Shown here: positions 49,892 through 59,474 of the stretch, piece after piece
How positions within the stretch are numbered: position 1 is the first letter of the stretch
Layout of the letters: every line of letters begins with the position of its first letter
Source: Candidatus Nitrosopumilus sp.
Lineage (GTDB): Archaea; Thermoproteota; Nitrososphaeria; Nitrososphaerales; Nitrosopumilaceae
Assembly (NCBI GenBank): GCA_008080815.1
Contig: VMDM01000024.1
Span: forward strand, 1-64,000
Direction of reading: 5' to 3'
Length of the DNA stretch: 64,000 nucleotides
Translations under genes and position numbers: made by a program
Notes under the pieces: generated by a model
Seen by the model: the letters and a program-made list of their open reading frames with translations, nothing else
The model's database searches: none
What the model was told of the DNA's origin: nothing

Positions 49892-50927
49892 GGAGTATAT
49901 TGAAAAAATAAAAAATAAGCAGAATTTATCGTATGAAGAAATGTCAGATGGAATGTCTGAACTTTTTTCTGGAAAAACATCAGATATTCAAAATCTAGAA
50001 TTTTTATCCAGCCTTACTACCAAAGGTGAAACCGATGATGAGTTATTAGGCATGCTTGATAAAATGAATGAATTTTCATTAAAAATACACCTAAAAGATG
50101 TAGAAAATACTATAGATATGTGTGGAACTGGAGGAGATGGATTATCTACATTTAACATTTCTACAGCAGCATCATTTGTTGTTGCATCCTGTGGAGGAAA
50201 AGTTGCTAAACATGGAAATCGTTCTTCAGGGATTTCAGGAAGTGCAGATATTTTTGAATATTTTGGATATGATTTAGATGCTGATCCATCACAAATTGAA
50301 AAAATTTTAGATACACACAATATTTGCTTCATTTTTGCCCAAAAATTTCATCCAGCAATGAAAAAAGTTGCTAATGCAAGAAAACAATTTGGAAAAAGAA
50401 CCGCCTTTAATCTTCTTGGTCCATTAAGTAATCCTGCAGGTGTCAAAAATCAAATGATAGGAGTTTTTTCTTCAGAATACCTTGAACGACTTCCCAATTT
50501 ACTCTTAAAGAGGGGCGCAAAAAATATCATGACTGTTAGATCTGATGATGGATTAGATGAATTTTCAACATCATCATCAAATAGAATCTGTCTTACAAAA
50601 AATAATAAAATATTGATGAATTCAATTAATCCAGAAGTAATAGGATTACATAAATCAAAACTTGAAGAAATACAAATTAATTCAAAAAAAGATGCAATTA
50701 ATTCCTTCATTGGAGTTTTGAACAATACTGCAAATCAATCAATGATTGAGACTACCGCATTGAATGCCGCAGGAGGTTTGATTGTTGCAAATAAAGCAAA
50801 GAATTTTGATGATGCTTTAGAAATGTCACTAAATTCAATAAAAGAACAAAAAGCGTTTAATTTATTCAAAGAGTTTGTAGAAGATACAGGAGACATACAA
50901 AAAATTAGGGAGATAACTAATGGCTGA
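49884..50927 (+). CDS. trpD: Anthranilate phosphoribosyltransferase
   Basis: TrpD, 347 residues, transfers phosphoribosyl from PRPP to anthranilate. CGTGGDGLSTFNIST is the PRPP/glycine loop, and AKHGNRSSGISGSAD and RSDDGLDEFS are further family signatures. The ATG at 49884 overlaps trpG by 8 bases and is chosen over an earlier frame extension. It ends overlapping trpC by 8 bases. Confidence 0.93.
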   Translation: MFEEYIEKIKNKQNLSYEEMSDGMSELFSGKTSDIQNLEFLSSLTTKGETDDELLGMLDKMNEFSLKIHLKDVENTIDMCGTGGDGLSTFNISTAASFVVASCGGKVAKHGNRSSGISGSADIFEYFGYDLDADPSQIEKILDTHNICFIFAQKFHPAMKKVANARKQFGKRTAFNLLGPLSNPAGVKNQMIGVFSSEYLERLPNLLLKRGAKNIMTVRSDDGLDEFSTSSSNRICLTKNNKILMNSINPEVIGLHKSKLEEIQINSKKDAINSFIGVLNNTANQSMIETTALNAAGGLIVANKAKNFDDALEMSLNSIKEQKAFNLFKEFVEDTGDIQKIREITNG

Positions 50928-51696
50928 AAATATTCTTAAAAAATTAGTTGAAAACTCAAAACGTGCAATTGACGATGGAGTGTATGAAATTAATGAACAA
51001 TTAGAAAAATCCAACTATGATTTTATAGATATAATCAATACTAATTCTCATCCCACTCTATTAACTGAAGTTAAATTTTCATCACCTTCACTGGGTAAAA
51101 TTAGAACAATATCGGATCCACTTAAAATTGCAAAGCAAATGATTGATGGTGGTTCAAGAGCTCTATCTGTACTTACTCAGCCACATTTGTTTAATGGGTC
51201 ACCAGAATTTTTTATGGCAATTAGAAGAGAGGTTAAAGTTCCAATGCTGATGAAAGATATTGTCGTAGATAAGATTCAGATTGAAGCAGGTAGAAAAATA
51301 GGAGCCGATTTCATGTTATTGATTCAGTCATTATTTGATAAAAAATTTTTAGATGATATTGATGAATTTGTTGAATTCGGACACAAAAATGGATTAAAAG
51401 TACTACTAGAAGTTCACACACTAGATGAATTCAATAATGCACTTAAAACAAATGCAGATTTGATTGGAATCAATAATAGAAATCTAGATACTTTGGAGAT
51501 AGATTTGACAACTACCGAAAAAATTCTTAAGAATTTTGATTCTAGTCGTCCAATTATCTCTGAAAGTGGAATTGAATCTCCAGATCATATTAAATTTTTG
51601 AAAGAAAGTGGAGCTAGTGCATTCCTAATAGGTTCAAGTATTATGAAAAGTCAAAATATAGAGGAACATGTTAAAAAATTGGTGAGTGCGTATTGA
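50920..51696 (+). CDS. trpC: Indole-3-glycerol phosphate synthase
   Basis: TrpC, 258 residues, a TIM barrel. Active-site residues appear in [49 protein letters not shown] and [12 protein letters not shown]. It is not fused with TrpF. trpF, the phosphoribosylanthranilate isomerase that makes its substrate, is missing from the cluster. It overlaps trpB by 4 bases as TTGA. Confidence 0.94.
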   Translation: MAENILKKLVENSKRAIDDGVYEINEQLEKSNYDFIDIINTNSHPTLLTEVKFSSPSLGKIRTISDPLKIAKQMIDGGSRALSVLTQPHLFNGSPEFFMAIRREVKVPMLMKDIVVDKIQIEAGRKIGADFMLLIQSLFDKKFLDDIDEFVEFGHKNGLKVLLEVHTLDEFNNALKTNADLIGINNRNLDTLEIDLTTTEKILKNFDSSRPIISESGIESPDHIKFLKESGASAFLIGSSIMKSQNIEEHVKKLVSAY

Positions 51697-52880
51697 AATA
51701 TCCTAAAAATGGTAAATTCGGAGAGTTTGGAGGAAAATATATTCCTGAAACACTAGTTCCTGCAATCGAGGAATTAGAAGAAAATTATCTTAAATTTAAA
51801 AATAACAAAGAATTCAAAAAAGAATTCAATTATTATCTTAAAGTATATGCTGGAAGACCAACCCCACTCTATTACGCAAAAAATTTATCTGAAAAAATAG
51901 GAGGAGGGAAAATTTTCCTGAAACGAGAAGATTTGTTACATGGTGGAGCCCATAAAATTAACAACACCATAGGCCAAGCACTACTAGCAAAAAAAATGAA
52001 AAAAAAGAGAATAATTGCTGAAACAGGTGCAGGACAACATGGAGTTGCAACTGCCATGGCTTGTGCTGCTCTTGGTATGAAAGCCGAAGTCTACATGGGT
52101 TACAAAGATACGGTCAGACAAAAACTCAATGTATACAGAATGAACATGTTGGGCTCTAAAGTTCATCCAGTAATGTCAGGTTCAAAAACTCTGAAAGATG
52201 CAATTAATGAAGCAATAAGAGATTGGATTACTAATGTTGAAAATACATACTATCTTCTTGGTTCTGCAGTAGGCCCTCATCCATATCCCGTAATGGTGAG
52301 AGATTTTCAAAGTGTTATTGGCAAAGAAATTAAATCTCAAATGAAAAAGATGAATAAAAAATTGGATACTGTGATTGCCTGTGTCGGTGGAGGGTCTAAC
52401 GCCATTGGAACTTTTTATCCGTTAGTTGATACTGATGCTGAAATTATAGGGGTTGAAGCTGGCGGTCATGGATTAAAAACTAAAAAACATTCTGCGACAC
52501 TATCTGGAGGTAGTAAAGGAATTTTACATGGAATGATGACATATTTACTTCAAGATGATGAGGGTCAAATTACTGAAACACATAGTATTTCAGCAGGATT
52601 GGATTATCCAGGAGTTGGACCAGAACATGCATTTTTCAAGGACATTAATCGAATAAAATATCATTCTGCAACAGATAAGGAAGTAATTGATGCGTTTTTG
52701 ATGTTAACGCAAACTGAAGGCATTATTCCTGCTTTAGAATCAGCACATGCAATATCTGAAGCAATTAAAATTGCTAGAAAATCTAAAACTTCTGAATCAA
52801 TTGTAGTGACTTTATCTGGAAGAGGAGATAAAGATGTTGAAGAGGTTCAAAATTATCTGAGTAGAAATGTCAAGAATTAA
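51693..52880 (+). CDS. trpB: Tryptophan synthase beta subunit
   Basis: TrpB, 395 residues, TrpB1 type. The PLP lysine lies in [16 protein letters not shown] and the phosphate loop [12 protein letters not shown]. It starts with a TTG that overlaps the trpC stop. It forms an alpha2-beta2 complex with TrpA, whose gene overlaps it by 14 bases. Full length, no oddities. Confidence 0.95.
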   Translation: MKYPKNGKFGEFGGKYIPETLVPAIEELEENYLKFKNNKEFKKEFNYYLKVYAGRPTPLYYAKNLSEKIGGGKIFLKREDLLHGGAHKINNTIGQALLAKKMKKKRIIAETGAGQHGVATAMACAALGMKAEVYMGYKDTVRQKLNVYRMNMLGSKVHPVMSGSKTLKDAINEAIRDWITNVENTYYLLGSAVGPHPYPVMVRDFQSVIGKEIKSQMKKMNKKLDTVIACVGGGSNAIGTFYPLVDTDAEIIGVEAGGHGLKTKKHSATLSGGSKGILHGMMTYLLQDDEGQITETHSISAGLDYPGVGPEHAFFKDINRIKYHSATDKEVIDAFLMLTQTEGIIPALESAHAISEAIKIARKSKTSESIVVTLSGRGDKDVEEVQNYLSRNVKN

Positions 52881-53670
52881 AGAAAAATTTATTGAACTTA
52901 AAGCGTCTAACCAACGAGCATTAATTTCATATATCATGGCAGGATTTCCCAATGAAAAATCAACACTGTCAGTCATCAGAGGATTAGTCAAAGGTGGGGT
53001 AGACATAATAGAACTAGGTTTTCCATTTTCAGATCCTTTAGCAGATGGACCCACAATTCAAAATGCAAGTACTATTTCATTAGAAAAAGGAACAAAAATT
53101 TCAAGATTTTTTAATTTAGTAAAACAAATCAGAAAAGAGACAGATACACCATTAATTCTAATGACATATTCAAATATTCTATACCATAAAGGGTTTTCAA
53201 AATTTATTCAAGATGCAAAAAAAGTGGGAATTGATGGATTTATTTTGCCTGATATGTCTGTAGAAGAATCAAAAGAGTATATTCATTCAGCAAAGAATTT
53301 TGCAGATACAATATTTTTAGTATCTCCAAACACCAGTAATAAGCGAATAAATAAAATTTCTAATGTGTCCACAGGTTTTCTTTATCTTGTTGCAGTGTTT
53401 GGAACTACTGGAGTTAAAAGTGAAATTAAAAGTTATACCATTGATGCTATAAAGAACATTAAAAAAATTAATAAAAATAAAATTCCTTTATGTGTAGGAT
53501 TTGGAGTTTCTACTCCAGATGATGTTAAACGCTATGTTAAAGCTGGAGCTGATGGAGTAATTGTCGGAAGTGCATTTTTAAAAATAATTGAAAAAACACC
53601 ACAAGATCAATTACAAACAAAAATTGAAAAATTTACAAAATCATTGAAAAAAGAAACTTTAAGAAAATAA
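52867..53670 (+). CDS. trpA: Tryptophan synthase alpha subunit
   Basis: TrpA, 267 residues, a TIM-barrel aldolase that releases indole for TrpB. Catalytic Glu lies in [17 protein letters not shown], and [20 protein letters not shown] and [10 protein letters not shown] bind phosphate. It opens [20 protein letters not shown]. Last gene of the operon, followed by a minus-strand microprotein. Confidence 0.95.
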   Translation: MSRIKEKFIELKASNQRALISYIMAGFPNEKSTLSVIRGLVKGGVDIIELGFPFSDPLADGPTIQNASTISLEKGTKISRFFNLVKQIRKETDTPLILMTYSNILYHKGFSKFIQDAKKVGIDGFILPDMSVEESKEYIHSAKNFADTIFLVSPNTSNKRINKISNVSTGFLYLVAVFGTTGVKSEIKSYTIDAIKNIKKINKNKIPLCVGFGVSTPDDVKRYVKAGADGVIVGSAFLKIIEKTPQDQLQTKIEKFTKSLKKETLRK

Positions 53671-53689
53671 ACCAGAAATTACTTAAAGA

Positions 53690-53797
53690 TTAGTTAGAAT
53701 CTTCAGGTTCGTTTGCTTTATCCCTTACTTTTTTCATTATGCAAAATTTTGCAAGTGTTTTTTTTAAACCCACAAAAAATATTGGCAGTACTCCCAA
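53690..53797 (-). CDS. Possible small basic protein (35 aa)
   Basis: From a TTG, MGVLPIFFVGLKKTLAKFCI then MKKVRDKANEPEDSN: an amphipathic N-terminal helix followed by a charged tail. A longer frame with a GTG start at 53911 is open through it, but the first part overlaps a better small zinc gene (53823-53927), so the short form is given. Low confidence. Confidence 0.3.
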   Translation of the reverse strand: MGVLPIFFVGLKKTLAKFCIMKKVRDKANEPEDSN

Positions 53798-53822
53798 ATT
53801 AAGCGTATTGCTATAATTCGAT

Positions 53823-53927
53823 TTACCTATTATCAAAACTAGTAGATTCAAAAATATCCTGTCCGCAATGTATGCAAAAATATGACCCGTTTTGAGGCCA
53901 ATAATGCTCACATTTAGTTTCAGCCAT
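53823..53927 (-). CDS. Cys/His microprotein (34 aa)
   Basis: MAETKCEHYWPQNGSYFCIH then CGQDIFESTSFDNR. CEH (6-8) and CIHC (18-21) make a small metal site of the type C-x-H...C-x2-C. ATG start. It resembles the small zinc protein at 54171-54302 in having Cys clusters after an MAE opening. Confidence 0.45.
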   Translation of the reverse strand: MAETKCEHYWPQNGSYFCIHCGQDIFESTSFDNR

Positions 53928-54010
53928 AGGCTGGTTTCAGTATTTTAGTTAATTTCAGGCATGTTTAAGATCATTATCGCCCATAGTAAATCAATTTGAC
54001 AATTATTAGA

Positions 54011-54118
54011 AAGTAGGTTTTTCATTCCGTATGGAGTTACCAACTAGGTTTTGCCTACAAACCTTTTGACGGCGTTGCAATTTGGCATTATGTGGATTTA
54101 AACTAGACGAATAAATCA
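54011..54118. ncRNA. Candidate structured RNA or 3-way junction (strand undecided)
   Basis: AGGTTT (54015-54020) pairs with AAACCT (54059-54064), enclosing two hairpins: ATTCC-GTAT-GGAGT (54024-54037) and TAGG-TTTTG-CCTA (54045-54057). This is a small three-way junction. Further downstream GGATTTA pairs partly with TAAATCATCC up to 54121. It is less A+T-rich than its neighbourhood, and no protein gene reads through it. Weaker than the RNA at 40.8 kb. Confidence 0.3.
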
Positions 54119-54170
54119 TCCTTGTTACTCAGATAAAAAATTAAAATATCGGATTTTTAGAAAATAAAAA

Positions 54171-54302
54171 ATGGCAGAAGGAAAAGGTTGTAAAGAATGC
54201 GATTCAGTTCATGATGGAGATTTTTACAATATTTGTAGATGCACTTGCCATGATAAAATTGCAAGAGAGATAGTTGGGGAATTTTACAAAGAATATTGTT
54301 AA
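54171..54302 (+). CDS. Cys-rich microprotein (43 aa)
   Basis: MAEGKGCKECDSVHDGDFYN then ICRCTCHDKIAREIVGEF. CxxC at 7-10 and C-x-C-x-CH at 23-28 form a zinc-binding cluster. ATG start. Downstream of the candidate RNA. Function unknown. Confidence 0.5.
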   Translation: MAEGKGCKECDSVHDGDFYNICRCTCHDKIAREIVGEFYKEYC

Positions 54303-54304
54303 TT

Positions 54305-54469
54305 TTAAAAAAGATTTGAATTTTTTAATTTTTTTTGATTTCGATAAACTATTACATGATAGCGTATAATTTGTTTCAATTTATCCTCTACACTTAATTC
54401 ATCATTTAGTGAAATAGATAAAAAATCCAGATATTCTTTATCAGTAATTTTTAGATTTATTTCTCTCAT
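54305..54469 (-). CDS. Hypothetical protein (54 aa)
   Basis: From the ATG at 54469: MREINLKITDKEYLDFLSIS then LNDELSVEDKLKQIIRYHVI. It is basic and helical, resembling a ribbon-helix-helix-like opening (MREINLKI), a small DNA-binding fold, but this is weak. Convergent with the Cys-rich gene (2 bases apart). Confidence 0.45.
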   Translation of the reverse strand: MREINLKITDKEYLDFLSISLNDELSVEDKLKQIIRYHVIVYRNQKKLKNSNLF

Positions 54470-54505
54470 AAAGAAGATAATAGACAATAATCATAAAAGA
54501 GGAGG

Positions 54506-55321
54506 TTATTGTGATAATCCATTAAGACGAAGTTTACCTTTAACGGAAAACAACACAATGAAAATAAAAGAAAAGAGCATCACGATTATAGATAAGGAAC
54601 CAAATTCAGGGATCACATAAGTGCCAGATATAGTGATAAGTTTTGATTCAGAATTAATTGGAATAGTAACTTTGGAAAATTCTAAATTTTCCTCTAAGAT
54701 ATAATCTACAATTTCATCATTTACCAGAACTGTTTGAATGGATTTAATCAATGATGTTGGAAGGATTAGAACGACCTCAGAGTCATTGCTGAATTCCTCT
54801 AAAGAAAACGAAATCAGGTTATTTTGAGGATCAATGAATACAGAATCACTCAAGTTTACATCAAGATAATATTTGATATCGATTAGAGAAGATTCACTAG
54901 TATATTCAGAAGCAACATTAGACAGAAGTTTTAATGATTCCCTGTCTTCAACATGAACGATCCCTTTCATGAAAGGATGAATATCACAATAATAGTAGTA
55001 GTCACCAGCCTCATTGAAAGTGTATTTGAAAGTTTTACCGGGGGAAAATAAACTACTGTTAAAGAGTCCATCTTCCTCAAAATCATAACTAATTGAAACT
55101 ATAGAATGAAATGCATTATCCGTGTTATACCATTTTACAGTATCGCCGATGTTGATAGTGATAGTACCGGTTGTCTCCCCTGTTGAATCCTCATGCCAAA
55201 AAATTCCAGAATTAGTATCAGAGGCACCGGGTGGGATCTTGATTTCAAAGGTTTCTGCAAAGGCATTTGGAACCAAAAAAACAGTCAAAAGAAATGCTGA
55301 AATAAAAAATAATGGTTTCAT
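54506..55321 (-). CDS. Membrane-anchored plastocyanin-type cupredoxin
   Basis: A secreted copper protein of 271 residues. An N-terminal signal (FFISAFLLTVFLVPNAFAET) is followed by a cupredoxin domain (about 25-125) with type 1 copper ligands H72 (FHSIVSIS), C112, H115 and M118 (YYCDIHPFMKG). The middle (125-235) is beta-rich and unassigned. A C-terminal membrane helix (SLSIIVMLFSFIFIVLFSV) and basic tail anchor it. Copper proteins of this kind carry electrons in ammonia-oxidising archaea. The ATG at 55321 was chosen; an upstream extension reaches 55378. Confidence 0.88.
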   Translation of the reverse strand: MKPLFFISAFLLTVFLVPNAFAETFEIKIPPGASDTNSGIFWHEDSTGETTGTITINIGDTVKWYNTDNAFHSIVSISYDFEEDGLFNSSLFSPGKTFKYTFNEAGDYYYYCDIHPFMKGIVHVEDRESLKLLSNVASEYTSESSLIDIKYYLDVNLSDSVFIDPQNNLISFSLEEFSNDSEVVLILPTSLIKSIQTVLVNDEIVDYILEENLEFSKVTIPINSESKLITISGTYVIPEFGSLSIIVMLFSFIFIVLFSVKGKLRLNGLSQ

Positions 55322-55402
55322 AAAACTACTAAGAACATACAATATTTCAAAGATTCGTGATAAGCCAAAAACATTCAAAAATAAGATATGTTTTACATAA
55401 AT

Positions 55403-57001
55403 GTGCAGACAAAATTTATTTTTGTTACCGGAGGCGTAATGTCAGGACTTGGTAAAGGCGTTACAACATCTTCAATTGCAAAATTATTACAGTTATCAGA
55501 TCACAAAGTTTCTTGTGTCAAAATAGATCCCTATCTAAATTATGATGCAGGTACAATGAATCCTGTAGCTCATGGTGAAGTATTTGTCACAGATGATGGC
55601 GGAGAGTGTGACATGGACATAGGCAACTATGAAAGATTTCTAAATCAAAACATTCTCAAAAGTCACAACATTACAACGGCACAGGTATATTCATCAGTTA
55701 TTGAAGCAGAAAGACGTGGAGAATATTTAGGAGCATGTGTTCAAATAATTCCACATGTCACAGATGAAATCAAAAATAGAATTAGAAATATAGCTCGTGA
55801 TGAAGAATTAGATTTTCTAATTGTAGAATGTGGTGGAACAGTTGGAGATATTGAATCACTTCCATTTTTGGAGGCACTAAGACAAATGAAAGTTGAAGAA
55901 GGAAATCAAGTAGTTTTTGTACATGTCACTTTAGCACCATCTCTTGATGTAGTAGGAGAGCAGAAAACAAAACCAACTCAACACAGTGCTCAAGAATTAA
56001 GAAGGATTGGAATTCAACCTGATTTTCTTGCAGTAAGATGCACACTGCCACTAGAAGAAAAAACCAAACAAAAAATTGCCATGTTTACAAATGTAACACC
56101 AAAAGACGTACTGTCATGCCATGATGCAAAATCAATTTTTGAAGTTCCACAAATGATTTACGAACAAGGATTCATGGACTCATTATTTACAAAATTTGGA
56201 ATTGTCGGCATGGTCAATGCTTCTGCAAATTGGGATAAATGGAACAAAATTACTGAAAAGATGAATCAAAGTGATGAAAATCACGTAAAAATAGCAATGG
56301 TTGGAAAATATGTCACCCTAACTGATAGCTACGTTAGTGTTAATCATGCATTGAAACATGCAGGAGCAGAAATTGGTAAAGATGTCAAAATAGATTGGAT
56401 TGATTCAGAATCAATAGAAGATTATAAGATATTGTCAAATTATGATGGGGTGTTAGTACCTGGAGGATTTGGAACAAGAGGTTCTGAAGGAATTATAGAA
56501 ACAGCAAATTATGCAAGAGAAAAAAACATACCATATCTGGGAATATGTTTTGGTTTTCAATTAGCAGCTATTGCATTTGGTAGAAATGTTCTAAAATTAG
56601 AAGATGCAAATTCTACAGAAATAAAAAATGATGCAAAAAATCCAATTGTAGATTTATTGCCTGAGCAAAAAGACGTATTAGATATGGGAGGTTCATTAAG
56701 ACTCGGAGCAAATGATGTATTAATTAAAGAAAATACAAATGCTGAAAAAATATATCATTCATCAAAAATTTCAAAAAGACACAGACACAGATATGAAATT
56801 AATAAACAATACATAGCAGAATTTGAAAAAAATGGATTAATTTTTTCTGCAGATAGTGATTCTGGAAAAAGAATGGAAATATTAGAAATTCCATCACATA
56901 AATTCTATTTAGGAGTACAATATCACCCTGAATTCAATAGCAGACCAGGATATCCTGAAGAATCATTCTTATCTTTTGTAAAAGCTGCATCCCAAAAATA
57001 A
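55403..57001 (+). CDS. pyrG: CTP synthase
   Basis: PyrG, 532 residues from the GTG at 55403 (MQTKFIFVTGGVMSGLGKG), which fits the family start; an ATG at 55388 adds five residues. The amidoligase part has DPYLNYDAGTMNPVAHGEVF and the ATP loop. The glutamine amidotransferase part has the nucleophile YLGICFGFQLAA and the triad VQYHPEFNSRPG. It makes CTP from UTP and glutamine. Convergent with the NAD kinase gene. Confidence 0.95.
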   Translation: MQTKFIFVTGGVMSGLGKGVTTSSIAKLLQLSDHKVSCVKIDPYLNYDAGTMNPVAHGEVFVTDDGGECDMDIGNYERFLNQNILKSHNITTAQVYSSVIEAERRGEYLGACVQIIPHVTDEIKNRIRNIARDEELDFLIVECGGTVGDIESLPFLEALRQMKVEEGNQVVFVHVTLAPSLDVVGEQKTKPTQHSAQELRRIGIQPDFLAVRCTLPLEEKTKQKIAMFTNVTPKDVLSCHDAKSIFEVPQMIYEQGFMDSLFTKFGIVGMVNASANWDKWNKITEKMNQSDENHVKIAMVGKYVTLTDSYVSVNHALKHAGAEIGKDVKIDWIDSESIEDYKILSNYDGVLVPGGFGTRGSEGIIETANYAREKNIPYLGICFGFQLAAIAFGRNVLKLEDANSTEIKNDAKNPIVDLLPEQKDVLDMGGSLRLGANDVLIKENTNAEKIYHSSKISKRHRHRYEINKQYIAEFEKNGLIFSADSDSGKRMEILEIPSHKFYLGVQYHPEFNSRPGYPEESFLSFVKAASQK

Positions 57002-58000
57002 TTATTCAATTTTTGAAATTTCATAAATTTTTTGTCTTGCATCACGGATAGAAATTTTTTTCTTGACATATCCTTTTTTTAATAAATGACTCAGAGCTAA
57101 ACGAACCGTTCTATCAGGCAGTAATGTTTTGTTAACCAGATCCTTTTGAGTTAATGCTCCCTCATACTCCAATGTCTTTAGAAGTAATTTTGAACTTGGA
57201 GGCATGCTAAGTAATTCCTCAGCCAAATGAACTTTTTTTGCCAAAGCAGAAATAGCTGTAGAATCCTTTTTCAAACGAATAATTTTTGCAGGAGGAAAGA
57301 ATTGGGTACACTCTACTGTTTTGTTAACCTTGTATCTATCTAGACCATCTAAAACTACTTCACAATGTAATCTAGCAGAAATGTCATCAATTTCAATTGA
57401 ACTAGAATTAGAAACTATAATTGGACGTCTAGTAACATCTAATGAGTTCACAGAAATTATTTCAAAAACTGCAGAATCCTGAAATAACATTGGACCACCA
57501 GCAGACATAGAGTATGCCGATGAACCAATTGGTGTAGATACAATAATTCCATCACTATTATCATGCCATACTTCATCACCATTGACTCTCAGAGTATGTT
57601 CCATTAACATAGCACTTCGAGATGAAAAAACGGCAACATCATTTAAAACCGGATAGACACTTTTTCCATCAATTTTTACACCCAATCGAGGAACTTCTTC
57701 AACTGAAAACTTTTCTTTTTTAAATAAACTTGCATAGGATGAAAATTCTTTCAAATCAATTTGAGCCAAAAAACCACTTGATTCACCTTCATTAATTCCC
57801 AAAATTGGTAAAGTTGAATCAAAAGTTCGATGAAAATAATTTCTTACTCCTTTATCACCTCCAAGAACAATTACGTAATCCATTTGTTTATTTTTAGATT
57901 TAGAAATACTAAATGATTCAATTCCATTCATATCTAAAATGGATTTTACAGTTTTAGTTGCAGTACTTGTTGTTCCAAAACTATAGATGCCTACTTGCAC
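57002..58000 (-). CDS. nadK: NAD kinase with fused C-terminal winged helix
   Basis: A 332-residue protein starting at GTG. NAD kinase part, about 1-255: the glycine loop reads VLGGDKGVRNYF (GGD at 47-49, with a K before the next Gly compared with the usual GGDG), plus LNDVAVFS and NSDGIIVSTPIGSSAYSMSA. The remaining 75 residues are a winged helix (LLLKTLEYEGALTQKDLVNK, then DRTVRLALSHLLKKGYVKKK). The fusion suggests DNA binding or regulation tied to NADP. Stop abuts the end of pyrG. Confidence 0.87.
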   Translation of the reverse strand: MQVGIYSFGTTSTATKTVKSILDMNGIESFSISKSKNKQMDYVIVLGGDKGVRNYFHRTFDSTLPILGINEGESSGFLAQIDLKEFSSYASLFKKEKFSVEEVPRLGVKIDGKSVYPVLNDVAVFSSRSAMLMEHTLRVNGDEVWHDNSDGIIVSTPIGSSAYSMSAGGPMLFQDSAVFEIISVNSLDVTRRPIIVSNSSSIEIDDISARLHCEVVLDGLDRYKVNKTVECTQFFPPAKIIRLKKDSTAISALAKKVHLAEELLSMPPSSKLLLKTLEYEGALTQKDLVNKTLLPDRTVRLALSHLLKKGYVKKKISIRDARQKIYEISKIE

Positions 58001-58069
58001 AAATCAATAAAATTTAGGAGTCTAATAAAAGAATATTTCAATCTAAATAATGATTGTTTTAATTTGTGC

Positions 58070-58939
58070 CTAAATATCTCTGAATTTTACTAAATTATAA
58101 AAATATGAAGCATTATTTTGAATAGTTCCTTTTTTAGGAATTTTTAACAAACCAACATTTTTTGAGTCCAATGCAGCCTGAGCAGCACCACCTGCAAAAC
58201 AAAATGCCCACAAAAAGTCTTTTTCCTTTAACATTGTAGACACAAATGCAGAACAAAAGATATCTCCAATTCCAGTGGTGTCATGAATTTCTTTATTTGG
58301 AAGTGTGATTGAATATATTTTATTTTTGACAAGTAATGAAACATCAACCTTATTTGTATAGAGAACATACTCTACTCCTTTTTTCTGTAGTGCCATCATT
58401 TTTTCATCAGGTGTGCCAGAAACAATTTGATCTGATTCTTCTGGATTTACTTTAATGGCATTAACATTAGATAAATCTAAACTGGTTTTATCTAAAAAGA
58501 CATTTCCTTGTTGATCTTTTTTTCTAAGAAATCCCTGAGGATCCACCAATAAGAAATTAGAATCATTTTTTATTTTTGAAAGTGAATCACTACTAATTTC
58601 ATTGAAAATAGGACTAACTAAGTGACCATCACATTTACTGGATTGATATTCAATATCTTCACAGAAATTTTCTAAAATCAATTTTCTATCACTGCCATTG
58701 ATTTCAATTTTAAAATGTGTAGTATTATTTTCAGATTCTGAATTTATGAATTTAATTTTATTATCTGATAAATACTGTTTTGGAAAATCTTTACCGAATT
58801 TTGTTTGTAATTCTACATCAAATCCAAATTGTCTTGCAGTTAATCCACAATAACATGCAGAACCACCGATTTGTTCGTATTGTGAATCTTCGATTTTAAT
58901 GGTGTCAATTGCACAATGACCCACTACACAAATTTTCAT
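58070..58939 (-). CDS. PfkB-family sugar kinase
   Basis: A ribokinase-like kinase of 289 residues. The N-terminal MKICVVGHCAIDTIKIED is typical, and the C-terminal motif IHDTTGIGDIFCSAFVSTML is the DTxGxGD signature (with IGDIF instead of the usual AGDAF), the Asp being the catalytic base. GGSACYCGLTARQFG binds the sugar. Substrate unknown (ribose, adenosine or other). Transcribed in the same direction as nadK. Confidence 0.85.
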   Translation of the reverse strand: MKICVVGHCAIDTIKIEDSQYEQIGGSACYCGLTARQFGFDVELQTKFGKDFPKQYLSDNKIKFINSESENNTTHFKIEINGSDRKLILENFCEDIEYQSSKCDGHLVSPIFNEISSDSLSKIKNDSNFLLVDPQGFLRKKDQQGNVFLDKTSLDLSNVNAIKVNPEESDQIVSGTPDEKMMALQKKGVEYVLYTNKVDVSLLVKNKIYSITLPNKEIHDTTGIGDIFCSAFVSTMLKEKDFLWAFCFAGGAAQAALDSKNVGLLKIPKKGTIQNNASYFYNLVKFRDI

Positions 58940-58964
58940 TTACTTTAATTGAATTTCAGTAAAT

Positions 58965-59114
58965 TTAGTCATTTGTGTTTAATTTTTCAAGGCAATTTTT
59001 GCAAAGTACCTTACCTTTCTTAGAAAATACTTCTACTCCAGAACTGTAACAATCATGACAGAGACCTATCACTTCAATATTGCTAGACAGATCTTTAATT
59101 AAAACTTGGATCAA
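58965..59114 (-). CDS. Zinc-ribbon microprotein (49 aa), TTG start
   Basis: From a TTG, MIQVLIKDLSSNIEVIGLCH then DCYSSGVEVFSKKGKVLCKN. CxxC at residues 19-22 (LCHDCYS) and near 38-41 (LCKNCLEK) is a complete zinc ribbon. No in-frame ATG upstream, so the TTG is inferred. Lies 25 bases upstream of the PfkB kinase start on the same strand. Confidence 0.5.
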   Translation of the reverse strand: MIQVLIKDLSSNIEVIGLCHDCYSSGVEVFSKKGKVLCKNCLEKLNTND

Positions 59115-59186
59115 AAATGAGGCTAAAATGAGGTTTTTTTGGATTTAACATACAAGAATATAAGTAGGATAATTAGGGTTAACCAC

Positions 59187-59474
59187 ATGCCACTTAAACG
59201 AGCCAGTAGAGGTAGAACAAAAGGCGGTAAAGGTTCATCAGGAGTTATCCAATGTACCAATTGCGGTCAAACGGTTCCAAAAGATAAAGCAAAAAAAGTT
59301 ACTTCCAAACTAAATTTGGTAGAACATACATTAGCTAAAGAGTTAAGGGCTCAAGGTGCATACATTGCTTCACCAACAGTTCTCAAATGGTATTGTATCT
59401 CATGTGCAATTCATTTCAAAATTCTAAAAATCAGATCTGCAGATAGTAGAAGAAAACGCGGTAAATTACGTTAG
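59187..59474 (+). CDS. rps26e: 30S ribosomal protein S26e
   Basis: S26e, 95 residues. Opens MPLKRASRGRTKGGKGSSGV with the basic N-terminal tail, and has zinc-binding C23/C26 (QCTNCG) and C70/C73 (WYCISCAI). S26e is found in eukaryotes and some archaea only. The frame extends upstream to 59139, but the ATG at 59187 fits the family and has an AATATAAGTA box about 26 bases before it. Its stop overlaps the convergent phosphotransferase gene by 4 bases. Confidence 0.96.
   Translation: MPLKRASRGRTKGGKGSSGVIQCTNCGQTVPKDKAKKVTSKLNLVEHTLAKELRAQGAYIASPTVLKWYCISCAIHFKILKIRSADSRRKRGKLR

Noticed and set aside
53690-53911. 73-residue minus-strand frame starting at GTG
   Set aside because: Its first part overlaps the Cys/His gene at 53823-53927. 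Only its last 35 residues were kept, at low confidence.
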